Below are positions 36,011 to 44,829 of a stretch of DNA of 64,000 bases, piece by piece. Below the pieces are notes generated by a model, which saw only the letters and a list, made by a program, of their open reading frames with translations, did no database searches and had not been told where the DNA came from. Source of the stretch: Planctomycetota bacterium (GTDB lineage Bacteria; Planctomycetota; Phycisphaerae; Phycisphaerales; SM1A02). The translations under genes were made by a program, and so were the position numbers. Location: the NCBI GenBank assembly GCA_022574595.1, contig JACZRS010000005.1, forward strand, positions 62,001-126,000. The letters run 5' to 3'. Numbering within the stretch: the stretch's first letter is position 1; each line of letters starts with the position of its first letter.

Positions 36011-37368
36011 GTTTTTGATCGGTTAAACCTGTTGGCATCTTCACCTACGGGATCCTGGCCTACTGAGTAGTATGTAAAACCCTGGTTGAGCATGGATTCT
36101 CGTCGGTAGATGTTTCGGCCATCAAATATAATGGGTTTTTTAAGTAGAGAGTGCATGCGCGTAAAATCGGGCTGTCGAAACTCACTCCACTCCGTAGAAA
36201 TCACCAGAGCATCACAGCCATCTAACACTTGGTACATATCGCTAACTGCTATTACATTTGGCAATACCCTGGCAAGATTTTCAAGAGCTGCTGGGTCAAA
36301 TGCTCTTACTGAAGCGCCTGCTGCGATAGCTTCTTTCATAAGTGTAATTGAAGGCGCTTCTCTTATATCATCGGTTTCTGGTTTGAATGCTACACCCCAG
36401 AATGCCAAGTTTTTGCCTTTGAGATTTCCGCTGAAATGTTCTGAGATTTTTCGCCAGAAGTGTTGTCGTTGATCTTGATTGACTTCGTGGACTGCAGCGG
36501 CAACTTTGCATTCATAGCCGACGGATTTTCCCATACCCATGACGCCCAAGATATCTTTAGGGAAGCAGGATCCGCCGAAGCCCAGGCCTGGGTGAAGGAA
36601 TTGGTTGCCGATTCGCTTGTCCGCAGTCATACCTTCGCGCACAGATCGAATATCTGCACCGTAATACTCACAAAGATTAGCGATCTCGTTAATGAAGCTG
36701 ATTTTGCAAGCAAGCATTGCGTTTGATGCGTATTTGATCATCTCCGATGAGGGGATATCTGTGATTATGATAGGATTGCCTTGACGCACAAACGGATCGT
36801 AAAGATCGCGCAATGTTTGGGCGGTTGCTTCATCTTCAACGCCACAAATAACTCTATCGGGGCGAAGGAAATCGTTTACTGCTGCACCTTCTTTGAGAAA
36901 CTCAGGACTGTTAGCTATAGCAAATGGGTGGTTGGTTTTGGAGCGGATTAGATCGCCCAAACGAAGAGTAGTACCCACAGGGACGGTTGATTTTACAACG
37001 ATAAGTTTGGGCTGCGAGTCAGCTGGACATTGATCTATTGCACTTGCAATATCCTTAGCAGCGCTCATCACGGCCGATAGATCTATTGAGCCATCAATCT
37101 CGGAAGCTGGCGTACCTACGCATATGAGGATTATTTGTGCGTTGATATAAGCTTTATTCTTGTCGGTAGTGAAATCAAGGCGATCGGCAGCTACATTTCT
37201 AGCAATTAACTCTTTGAGTCCTGGTTCGTAGATAGGACAATCGCCGCGCTTTAGTGTTGCGATTTTTTTCTCATCAAGGTCCAGGCAGGTAACGTGGTTT
37301 CCAGTGCTGGCAAAGCCTGCGCCGCTGACCAATCCAACGTATCCGGCACCAACCATCGTGAGTTTCAT
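35986..37368 (-). CDS. ugd: UDP-glucose 6-dehydrogenase
   Basis: 460 residues. Oxidises UDP-glucose twice with NAD to UDP-glucuronate, a precursor for surface polysaccharides. N-terminal NAD site [15 protein letters not shown], then [21 protein letters not shown] and [20 protein letters not shown]. The catalytic Cys lies in [13 protein letters not shown]. The third domain has [19 protein letters not shown]. Stands apart from other sugar-nucleotide genes and converges on the kinase gene. Confidence 0.95.
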   Translation of the reverse strand: MKLTMVGAGYVGLVSGAGFASTGNHVTCLDLDEKKIATLKRGDCPIYEPGLKELIARNVAADRLDFTTDKNKAYINAQIILICVGTPASEIDGSIDLSAVMSAAKDIASAIDQCPADSQPKLIVVKSTVPVGTTLRLGDLIRSKTNHPFAIANSPEFLKEGAAVNDFLRPDRVICGVEDEATAQTLRDLYDPFVRQGNPIIITDIPSSEMIKYASNAMLACKISFINEIANLCEYYGADIRSVREGMTADKRIGNQFLHPGLGFGGSCFPKDILGVMGMGKSVGYECKVAAAVHEVNQDQRQHFWRKISEHFSGNLKGKNLAFWGVAFKPETDDIREAPSITLMKEAIAAGASVRAFDPAALENLARVLPNVIAVSDMYQVLDGCDALVISTEWSEFRQPDFTRMHSLLKKPIIFDGRNIYRRESMLNQGFTYYSVGQDPVGEDANRFNRSKTQSPINPR

Positions 37369-37499
37369 GTTCTGTGGTCCTTAGAAAGTCTCAGAAACTG
37401 TTAAGCCGATATATATACGTTTAATACTTAAGTTGCGGCTCATCAATAATAGTAACAGGCCAGAGATATTATCTTATGGTGGGAAATGATTGCTTGGCG

Positions 37500-38087
37500 T
37501 TATTGAAGCTGCATTTGCAGATCAGAAAGGTCGGAAAAACCGGCTGCCCCCTCCATTTGCAAGAGTCCTCGTTTAACTGCGATTTCAGGGCCATCGGCAT
37601 CATTGCTGCCAGAAAACCCATGTAAATCTCCACTTGCGGCTACTACGCGATGGCAGGGAATGATGATTGGCAGAGGATTACGCTTCATTGCTTGACCAGC
37701 AGCACGTGCAGCGGAAGCTGTGCCACCGGCCATGATTGATAGTTGAGCATAGCTACAGGTATGGCCTCGCTGGATTTTGCGACAGGCTTCCCAGCAGCGC
37801 TGTACAAAACGTGGGCCTTGAGGCGTGGGTATATCTATAAAATTAACGATTTCGCCTGAAAAATATCGTTGAAGCCTGGCAGCTAATTCCGGACGTATGC
37901 AATAATCGTGAACTGCGTTACTTGGCAGAATATCATCATTACTCAGATCTAGCCAAGTAGTTGTGAAGCAACCATCTGCATCCTGAACAATAGCAAATGG
38001 GCCTGTGAAAGTGTCGATTACTCGGTAGCGCATTCTCTTTTTAGGCAGCACGGTAATATGATCTCCTATTGCTACATCATAACACAT
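37500..38087 (-). CDS. ogt: Methylated-DNA-protein cysteine methyltransferase-family protein
   Basis: 195 residues. Removes alkyl groups from O6 of guanine to its own Cys. Active site IIIPCHRVVAASGDLHGFSG, DNA-binding helix segment CSYAQLSIMAGGTASAARAAG with the Arg finger, and C-terminal KRGLLQMEG are all typical. The N-terminal 75 residues vary from the Ada/Ogt domain. The stop of the 38101-38742 gene is 14 bases away, and both are minus strand. Confidence 0.9.
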   Translation of the reverse strand: MCYDVAIGDHITVLPKKRMRYRVIDTFTGPFAIVQDADGCFTTTWLDLSNDDILPSNAVHDYCIRPELAARLQRYFSGEIVNFIDIPTPQGPRFVQRCWEACRKIQRGHTCSYAQLSIMAGGTASAARAAGQAMKRNPLPIIIPCHRVVAASGDLHGFSGSNDADGPEIAVKRGLLQMEGAAGFSDLSDLQMQLQ

Positions 38088-38100
38088 TTATCTGCCTTGT

Positions 38101-38742
38101 TTATTCTTCGGGTACACCGATATTGGCAGCAAATGTTGCTGGGGCTCGTGTTTTTGATGTGCCTTCCTTTCTTTGCAGCCAGATTCCATGAATAATGTAC
38201 AAGATCGCGGCTAGTCCGAGAGTGCTTCCGCCACCAATTATATAGGTCCATGTAGACTTGTTCAGTGCCTGGGCTTTGGAGTTTGGGCTTTTGGCAAATA
38301 CAACTTCATCCTGCTCAGGATTATCTGCGATGCTGTTGGCCATGGCATCGTTACAAATAAATCTATAACTACCCTGCTGCGACAAAGATAATTTAAATAG
38401 TGCTGCTCCCTGTTTATCCTTATAGCTGAAATCGTTTCTATCTGTCGGGGTAGAAACATAAATCTCGCTGTTGTTTATGTCGTTGATTGTAAGCATCACA
38501 TATTCTGTAGGGACTGCATCCGGTGATTCGTAGTAAACCAGCGTGTCTGTTTCTTTTAGATCAACTACATGCCATACACCAAGGGGAAATCGTTTGCCGC
38601 TTTGCGCCCAATTTTGCAATGCTGCTCGACCTTGTAATATTGTCAGCGGGATACCGACAATTACAACGATTAGCGCTAGAATATTGAAAATCGTGATGTT
38701 TTTAAGCTGTGCTATGCGCTGCTCCTTTCTGTGAAACAACAT
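38101..38742 (-). CDS. Hypothetical membrane protein, two helices
   Basis: 213 residues. Helix 1 at about 17-37 (IFNILALIVVIVGIPLTILQ) and helix 2 at about 165-185 (WTYIIGGGSTLGLAAILYII) flank a mostly beta external region with LGVWHVVDLKETDTLVYYES and LFKLSLSQQGSYRFICNDAM, which resembles a GOLD-like beta-sandwich. No named family recognised. It lies between the methyltransferase gene (14 bases) and the secreted nuclease-like gene, same strand. Confidence 0.65.
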   Translation of the reverse strand: MLFHRKEQRIAQLKNITIFNILALIVVIVGIPLTILQGRAALQNWAQSGKRFPLGVWHVVDLKETDTLVYYESPDAVPTEYVMLTINDINNSEIYVSTPTDRNDFSYKDKQGAALFKLSLSQQGSYRFICNDAMANSIADNPEQDEVVFAKSPNSKAQALNKSTWTYIIGGGSTLGLAAILYIIHGIWLQRKEGTSKTRAPATFAANIGVPEE

Positions 38743-38786
38743 AGACTATTGTACAGGAATTGAAGCACTTGCAAACCTTTTAACCG

Positions 38787-40298
38787 CTATTGTGCCAATC
38801 GAATGTCGGCAACAAGCGGCAGATGATCCGAGGCTAAAGATGTATCAGTCGCCTTTAAGCTATGGTGATTCAACCATTTCGGCGCTAAATCGTGGGTATC
38901 AAGAACAAAGCTTCGGGCTATTTGCAGCTTGTCAATCGAATATAGCAGAAAATCCAATCGGCCTGGGACATACGATTCCTTTGAATCAGACCATGTGGCA
39001 TTTGATAGCTCATCTATCTGCTGCCCATCAACTGGTGACAGGGTTAAACCCGTTATATCGAGATGTTTGGTAAGTAGATCCAAGGGGCGGCGTGAGCCAA
39101 CCAGATTAAAATCGCCTGCAACAATCAAACCATCAAATTGTTCATATTGCAAGGCTTTGGCTAACTGATAGCGGATTGTTTCAGCTTCAAGAATGCGCTT
39201 AAAATCCTGGCGACCGCCTAAACGGCCACAGCATCTAAGATGAACCGATACGCATAAGAGTCGTTTGCCTGATATTTCGATGATTGCGCCAATTACGCGC
39301 AAGGAATGGCCAGGCCAATCAGGATATTCCACGAGAGTAAAGTGTTCCTGGATTTGTAAAGGATTTGTGCTAGCTATAGCACATCGCAGGTTGCCTCCGC
39401 CTAAACCGAATACCACATTCCACGATTGTGAGTCTCTAAGTCTTAGGTTTTCATTTAAAAAATCCTGTAACTGCGACGAAGAATTGTCAGCCGCAAGTTC
39501 TTGAAAGAGTATTACATCAGGTGAAAGAGCATTTAGGCAGCGCACAAATGGATCCGGAGTGTTAAATATCGAACCATCTTTTATGTTCCAATTTACTACA
39601 CGGATAGCTCCATCTGTTTTATTAAGGGGGTCTTGATCCTGAACAATGCTTGATTGTGTTAATGGCGATAGCTCATGAAATATGATTGCGGTTTCATCAT
39701 GAAGGTTGTCTTGTGCATTTTCATACACAATCTTAAAGCGAAGATGTTTGTGTGAAAATAATGGTGTTAGGCTAGGCGATTGTAAATTGCGACTTATACG
39801 AAGCTCAAATAGATTGCTCGCATAAGTAGGCCCAAACGTAAAACCAATCTTGTAAGCAGTTATATCTGCAAAGTTTTGTGAAAAAGATACAACATCAACG
39901 CCGCCAATTGATTTATTTGGCTGGTTGGGATCATGCGGACTCAAAATAATATCAATATCAGCACCTTGTAAACCCATAAATAATTGCCCTGAATCTTCCC
40001 TGGCATCAATGTCAAAAATGAGGTGTAGAGATCCATCGAGTTTTTGGATATTTACATCCCGGCCTAACTCGACCAGCAGGTGAATGAACTGCCCGTTATC
40101 CGTGATTGATATTCTGCCAAGATCAATTTCCGCGTTTGGAGAATCCACAGGATCAAGCACAGCGTGCGGGATGTCTTTCCAGTCATCAAAGCTGCCATCG
40201 ATTACAATATAGGCTGCTTGAGCATTAGCCTGGGCAATTCTTCCAATCAGCAAGAACCCCAGGCAACATATAAGCGAAATTAAAGGGTAGAATCTCAC
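38787..40298 (-). CDS. Secreted endonuclease/exonuclease/phosphatase-fold protein
   Basis: 503 residues. Signal peptide (ICCLGFLLIGRIAQANA), then an N-terminal beta domain, about residues 28-215, that begins YIVIDGSFDDWKDIPHAVLD, like carbohydrate-binding or CBM9-type modules. The EEP catalytic domain starts at about 235 (IRVVNWNIKDGSIFNTPDPF) and has ILFQELAADNS with the metal Glu, VAGDFNLVGSRRPLDLL with the active-site Asp/Asn, and ASDHLPLVADI at the end. Substrate could be nucleic acid, phospholipid or sugar phosphate. Divergent from the zinc-ribbon gene at 40309. Confidence 0.82.
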   Translation of the reverse strand: MRFYPLISLICCLGFLLIGRIAQANAQAAYIVIDGSFDDWKDIPHAVLDPVDSPNAEIDLGRISITDNGQFIHLLVELGRDVNIQKLDGSLHLIFDIDAREDSGQLFMGLQGADIDIILSPHDPNQPNKSIGGVDVVSFSQNFADITAYKIGFTFGPTYASNLFELRISRNLQSPSLTPLFSHKHLRFKIVYENAQDNLHDETAIIFHELSPLTQSSIVQDQDPLNKTDGAIRVVNWNIKDGSIFNTPDPFVRCLNALSPDVILFQELAADNSSSQLQDFLNENLRLRDSQSWNVVFGLGGGNLRCAIASTNPLQIQEHFTLVEYPDWPGHSLRVIGAIIEISGKRLLCVSVHLRCCGRLGGRQDFKRILEAETIRYQLAKALQYEQFDGLIVAGDFNLVGSRRPLDLLTKHLDITGLTLSPVDGQQIDELSNATWSDSKESYVPGRLDFLLYSIDKLQIARSFVLDTHDLAPKWLNHHSLKATDTSLASDHLPLVADIRLAQ

Positions 40299-40308
40299 AA
40301 CCTAAAAC

Positions 40309-41499
40309 ATGATACGGCAAGCGGGCATGACAGCAATAGGGACAAAGCAATCAATTTCGACAATAACCAATAAAGCAAAATGCCCGCGCTGTGGGTATGA
40401 CCTGCGCGGTACGATCGAAACATGGACCAAACAGTGCTCTCTTACAGGTAAGTGTACTGAGTGTGGGCTTGATTTTGAGTGGGCGGAGCTGATTAGTAAT
40501 AAAGTGCGCAAGCCGAAGTGGTGTGTGGAATATGCACAGAATTCGCGGGGTGTACTTTGGTGCTGTTTTAAGACTCTGGCGATGACAGCTTGGCCTTGGG
40601 GATTCTGGAAATCGCTGAAGATGTCGCACAAACCGAACTGGCGGCGAATTGCCATCTATTTGGGTTTATATCTGGCAATGATTTATGCAGTGTTTGCAAT
40701 AGGGCATGGTAGTGTCGCATTGCATGAATGGTTTGTTTACAGGAATGGGATACTTCTTCAGCATTATGTGCCATTTGATGCACGCCGCGGACCAAAACAA
40801 GTCGGTAATTATGCCGCCAATTCGTCGGCAGTTTGGACAACTGCTCAGGCAATCCTTCTTCCATGGTCGAAAACCCCACCAGGAAAGATGCCGCTTTCAA
40901 GTAAGCCAGCAACTGGGAATGAGGTTAATAGTGTAATTTATGTAGAATACTTATCTGATGGAACTCTGCCACCGCTTCCTGCTTCTCTTGATCATCGCAC
41001 GCCTATTGAACTATTTAAAATATATACTATTTTGCAATCTTGGAAGCAAGGATTCTCCTACAGGCTGGGATTACCTATACCCAACCCAATGCTGATAATG
41101 AACGTATTTCCCATCATTGTCGGCACATTGTGCATTGCTTTTTTCGCTTTGTTACCGCAAACCAGACGCAAGTCCAAGGTGCGTTGGGAACACCTTTTAA
41201 GAGTTGGCGCATACAGTGTACCGCTGTTGGTCCTTCCCACGATCTACTCAATCGTCAGCAAAGTAATTCGCTTTTTCATAGGTTGGCGCGTAAATGAATT
41301 TGTAGAGCTTTGGGCAAACTTGGTGTTTATTTTCATTCCCGTTGCGTTAGTAGTGTGGTGGTGGATGGCCGCAAAGAGATACCTGCACATGCCGCATGCG
41401 TTCGGCGTTGCAGCAGCGGCAGTAAGCTGTGCGTATTTAATGACACAAATGTGCGGATATTTCCTGGTTGTTGCTAAACTTCAAGTTGCTTTACAATAA
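40309..41499 (+). CDS. Membrane protein with N-terminal zinc ribbon, copy 1
   Basis: 396 residues; the Met at 40327 is an alternative start. The N-terminus has KCPRCGYDLRG and GKCTECGL, two Cys pairs that make a zinc ribbon. About six membrane helices follow (YLGLYLAMIYAVFAIGHG, LIMNVFPIIVGTLCIAFFAL, YSVPLLVLPTIYSIVSKVIR and others). The whole protein is close to its neighbour at 41532-42788, so the two arose by tandem duplication. A shorter protein of the same ribbon type is at 47187. The ribbon form CPxCGYDLRG is common in planctomycetes; function unknown. Confidence 0.75.
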   Translation: MIRQAGMTAIGTKQSISTITNKAKCPRCGYDLRGTIETWTKQCSLTGKCTECGLDFEWAELISNKVRKPKWCVEYAQNSRGVLWCCFKTLAMTAWPWGFWKSLKMSHKPNWRRIAIYLGLYLAMIYAVFAIGHGSVALHEWFVYRNGILLQHYVPFDARRGPKQVGNYAANSSAVWTTAQAILLPWSKTPPGKMPLSSKPATGNEVNSVIYVEYLSDGTLPPLPASLDHRTPIELFKIYTILQSWKQGFSYRLGLPIPNPMLIMNVFPIIVGTLCIAFFALLPQTRRKSKVRWEHLLRVGAYSVPLLVLPTIYSIVSKVIRFFIGWRVNEFVELWANLVFIFIPVALVVWWWMAAKRYLHMPHAFGVAAAAVSCAYLMTQMCGYFLVVAKLQVALQ

Positions 41500-41531
41500 A
41501 GTTAAGGAAAGTTTGCTATAAGACTGTTTCA

Positions 41532-42788
41532 ATGACTGAGCAAATTAATCCAATTACACTTACCGCAAAATGCCCACGTTGTGGGTATGACTTGCGCGGA
41601 GCAATCGATACATGGCGAGAACAATGCCCGTTACTAGGAATATGTACAGAATGCGGTTTGGAGGTCAAATGGGCTGAGGTTCTTCACCCTGAAAAATTTG
41701 AGCCACAGTGGTGTATTGAGTTTGCGCCGTCTGGTAAACGCATTCTAATTTCATGCGGCAAAACATTTATTAGATCGTTCTGGCCATTTCGTTTTTGGTC
41801 AATGCTGAAAATGTCACTTGACATTCGTTGGAAACGGTTAGCTCTATATATGGCAGTGTTAGTGCTTCCAATTTTAATAGGTTACGTTTGTGTGCAGTCT
41901 GCCACAGCAATTCGCGTTCGATCGTATTTGCAGGAACAATTCGATCTAGCACAAGTTTCAATTCAAAGACAGATTGCATCTTTTGGCGCAGTTGGACAAA
42001 GGATCAAACAGACCTACAAGGATAATTATCAGCAGCGATTAACTATGCTTCAAAGTTTGCAGGATCAAACGAATCCTGATGAAGATACGCTGTCCTTAAT
42101 TGAAGAAACTAAGTTGTGGATTGAAGCAGTAGATGAACAAGGTTTAGATGCCTGGGCGCAACAAAAAGTACAAGTACAAGCGCAGAGATTACAACAATCC
42201 AATGCTACGATGTCTATTGATCAATCATATATCGCTGCAATTGCAGAAGCGGTTTTCATGCCATGGAGTAATACATCATTTGGCAGCATAAGTGCGGGTG
42301 CGGTGACTCAACCTTATCCACCACCACTAAAACTCAGGCTATATCTACAAAACGATTATGGAGATATTCCTAAAACGCTGGTATTTACACTTTTGGGCTT
42401 TTGGACTTGCCTGTTATTTCCACTTACTTTTATATTTCTGCCAATTTCTCGTAAGCGCGCCAAAGTACGTTGGGGTCATGTGCTGCGCGTTACTTGTTAT
42501 AGCGTTTTTATCCCCTCCACGGTTATATGTATTGCACTACTTTCAGCCAGTCTTGGTTTTCTACTTAGCGGTATCTCCGATTTATGTTTAGGTATGGCGC
42601 ATTTTTCTGAACGCTATTTTATGTTGCCAATGCTCATCATCTGGTGGGCGGTAGCGATCAAACGGTATATGTTTATTGCACATGGTTGGATGACTGCGAT
42701 ATTGCTTACTGCTATATTGGCTTTGGGCTATATAAGTTTGTTTTGGCTGCTATTTCCATCTGTTCTTCTCAAAATGTTTGTAGATTAG
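41532..42788 (+). CDS. Membrane protein with N-terminal zinc ribbon, copy 2
   Basis: 418 residues, 32 bases after copy 1. The first 100 residues match it almost segment by segment: AKCPRCGYDLRGAIDTWREQ, CTECGLEVKWAEV, FWPFRFWSMLKMS. A coiled region about residues 135-225 (LQEQFDLAQVSIQRQIASFG, rich in Gln) between helices 1 and 2 is longer than in copy 1. Helices at the C-terminus keep AKVRWGHVLRVTCYS, matching SKVRWEHLLRVGAYS of copy 1. Probably an integral membrane sensor or channel; no function proven. Confidence 0.75.
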   Translation: MTEQINPITLTAKCPRCGYDLRGAIDTWREQCPLLGICTECGLEVKWAEVLHPEKFEPQWCIEFAPSGKRILISCGKTFIRSFWPFRFWSMLKMSLDIRWKRLALYMAVLVLPILIGYVCVQSATAIRVRSYLQEQFDLAQVSIQRQIASFGAVGQRIKQTYKDNYQQRLTMLQSLQDQTNPDEDTLSLIEETKLWIEAVDEQGLDAWAQQKVQVQAQRLQQSNATMSIDQSYIAAIAEAVFMPWSNTSFGSISAGAVTQPYPPPLKLRLYLQNDYGDIPKTLVFTLLGFWTCLLFPLTFIFLPISRKRAKVRWGHVLRVTCYSVFIPSTVICIALLSASLGFLLSGISDLCLGMAHFSERYFMLPMLIIWWAVAIKRYMFIAHGWMTAILLTAILALGYISLFWLLFPSVLLKMFVD

Positions 42789-42836
42789 AATAAGCCTAGA
42801 CTGGGCGATTTGCTCTGGGCCAGTTACACTGTCAGC

Positions 42837-44159
42837 ATGACCACGCAAACCTCAATAAATACCGGCTCCGCCAACCTGGATGTACTATCTGAAGGCTTGA
42901 TTGAACTGCTTAGGAGGAACGATCCAGAGGTCGCTTCGATTCTCGCTGATGAAGCGGATCGTCAGGCTAGCACCATCGAATTAATCGCATCGGAAAATCA
43001 TGTCAGCCCGGCTGTGATGCATGCTATGGGTTCGTGGATGACCAACAAGTATGCGGAGGGGTACCCCGGCAAACGCTACTATTCCGGTTGCATTAATTAT
43101 GATCGTGCTGAGCAGCTTGCGATTGATCGGGCTACGGAACTCTTTGACTGCAAGTACGCAAATGTTCAAACGCACTCCGGCGCTAATGCCAACCTTGCGG
43201 TGTACTTCGCTCTACTAGATCCCGGTGACACCATAATGAGCGTTGTGCTTTCTGATGGTGGGCATTTAACCCACGGCTCGCCGGTGTCGATCTCAGGCAA
43301 ATGGCTTAAGCCCATACATTACCCACTCATTTACGATGAATCGCGTGATGATTATGGCTACATTGATTACGATGCCGTCGAGAAACTTGCAATCGAACAT
43401 GAGCCGAAGATTCTTCTATGTGGATATTCCGCTTATTCGCGTGTAATAAACTTTGCACGATTCCGCGAAATTGCAGATATGGTTGGAGCGACTCTTGTTG
43501 CGGATATTGCGCATATTGCGGGTCTTTGTGCCGCCGGCGCCCATCCATCTCCGTTCCCCTATAGTCATATTGTTACAACTACAACTCACAAGACTTTGCG
43601 CGGCCCACGTGGTGGTTTGATTCTTACAAACGATGAAGAACTCGCCAAAGCTATAAATAAAGCAGTATTCCCCGGCACGCAAGGTGGGCCGTTGATGCAT
43701 ATAATTACCGCAAAGGCGGTTGCGTTTGCTGAAGCGCTCAAGCCGGAGTTTAAGACTTACGCAGCGCAAATTGTCGCAAACGCCAAGGCGCTGGCTGATA
43801 CTTTGATGAACTGTGGTCATCATCTGCTATCCAATGGTACGGATAATCATCTGATGTTGATGGATCTGCGCAAATTTGATACTGAGTTGACAGGAAAACA
43901 AGCAGCGATCTGGCTGGATGATGCGGGCATTATTGTTAATAAGAATACGGTTGCCAATGATGAGCGCTCGCCGTTTCAAACCAGTGGTATTAGGCTTGGT
44001 TCGCCGGCTGTAACCACGCGTGGCTTTAAGGAAAATGAGATGCGCCAAGTTGGCGCGTTTATCGATCGTGTACTTCGATCCAAAGGTGATGAAGCTGTAA
44101 TTAGTGCGGTGCACGCAGAAGTGCGGGAGATATGCGCGCAATTTCCATTGCCACATTGA
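42837..44159 (+). CDS. glyA: Serine hydroxymethyltransferase
   Basis: 440 residues from the ATG at 42837 ([20 protein letters not shown]); the Met at 42810 is not conserved-looking. Converts serine and tetrahydrofolate to glycine and methylene-THF, a main source of one-carbon units. Marks: [35 protein letters not shown], the PLP Lys in [15 protein letters not shown], and [16 protein letters not shown]. Full length, no gaps. A dispersed hairpin sits right after the stop. Confidence 0.96.
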   Translation: MTTQTSINTGSANLDVLSEGLIELLRRNDPEVASILADEADRQASTIELIASENHVSPAVMHAMGSWMTNKYAEGYPGKRYYSGCINYDRAEQLAIDRATELFDCKYANVQTHSGANANLAVYFALLDPGDTIMSVVLSDGGHLTHGSPVSISGKWLKPIHYPLIYDESRDDYGYIDYDAVEKLAIEHEPKILLCGYSAYSRVINFARFREIADMVGATLVADIAHIAGLCAAGAHPSPFPYSHIVTTTTHKTLRGPRGGLILTNDEELAKAINKAVFPGTQGGPLMHIITAKAVAFAEALKPEFKTYAAQIVANAKALADTLMNCGHHLLSNGTDNHLMLMDLRKFDTELTGKQAAIWLDDAGIIVNKNTVANDERSPFQTSGIRLGSPAVTTRGFKENEMRQVGAFIDRVLRSKGDEAVISAVHAEVREICAQFPLPH

Positions 44160-44170
44160 ATCCACATTTC

Positions 44171-44194
44171 GCCCCGGGTGTATTCACCCGGGGC
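44171..44194 (+). repeat. Dispersed hairpin, family 2, copy 1
   Basis: GCCCCGGGTG / CACCCGGGGC with TATT loop lies exactly between the convergent ends of glyA and trmL. Outside the stem both this and copy 3 read TTTC or GTTC on the left and TAAATG on the right. It may act as a two-way transcription stop. Confidence 0.65.
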
Positions 44195-44676
44195 TAAATG
44201 TTTAATTGGCGCAATCCTTCATATACCGCGGCGCAAACTGCGGTTGCTAGGTTCAAACTTCTCGCTGCGGGATCATCGATCATTGGCAGGGTAATGCGAT
44301 GATCTTCGCCAAAGGTTGATATCACCCAATCGCGTACTTCATCAGGTACGCCCTTTGTTTCTTTTCCAAAAAGCAAGTAATCACCAATCTTAAAGTTAGC
44401 TTTCCAATGTGGTCGGTTGGTTTTGGTGGTATATAGCCACAAACGCTCAGGCTGCTCCGCTTTGAGGAATGCCTGCCAGGATTCGTGCTCTCTACAATCG
44501 ACCAGATGCCAATAGTCCAGTCCCGCCCTGCGGACGGCTTTTATCGACATATCAAACCCAATAGGGTGGATGATATGAAGCCTACAGCCAGTAGCGGCGG
44601 CAGTTCGGCCTATGTTTCCCGTATTGTTGGGAATTTCCGGACTCAGCAAAACGATCTGGAGTCGAGGTTCGGGCAT
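44194..44676 (-). CDS. trmL: tRNA (cytidine/uridine-34-2'-O)-methyltransferase
   Basis: About 160 residues from the Met at 44676 (MPEPRLQIVLLSPEIPNNTG). SPOUT-fold enzyme that methylates the wobble ribose of tRNA-Leu. The signature EIPNNTGNIGRTAAATGC is followed by LHIIHPIGFDM, then LLFGKETKGVPDEVRD and RITLPMIDDPAARSLNLATA, the trefoil-knot S-adenosylmethionine site. The upstream frame to 44733 lacks homology. Convergent with glyA. Confidence 0.93.
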   Translation of the reverse strand: MPEPRLQIVLLSPEIPNNTGNIGRTAAATGCRLHIIHPIGFDMSIKAVRRAGLDYWHLVDCREHESWQAFLKAEQPERLWLYTTKTNRPHWKANFKIGDYLLFGKETKGVPDEVRDWVISTFGEDHRITLPMIDDPAARSLNLATAVCAAVYEGLRQLNI

Positions 44677-44829
44677 ATATAGCAGTGTAGCTTGGCTAGG
44701 CTGAGAGGTTCTTCTATGTATAGGGGGCTGCAAAAGGCCATCTTCTAGGCTATGATGCGTGGCTAAATCTTGCCAATCTGCTGAATATTGATATCACGAG
44801 CCAAACGCTCGCAATCAGGAGTTTCGTTA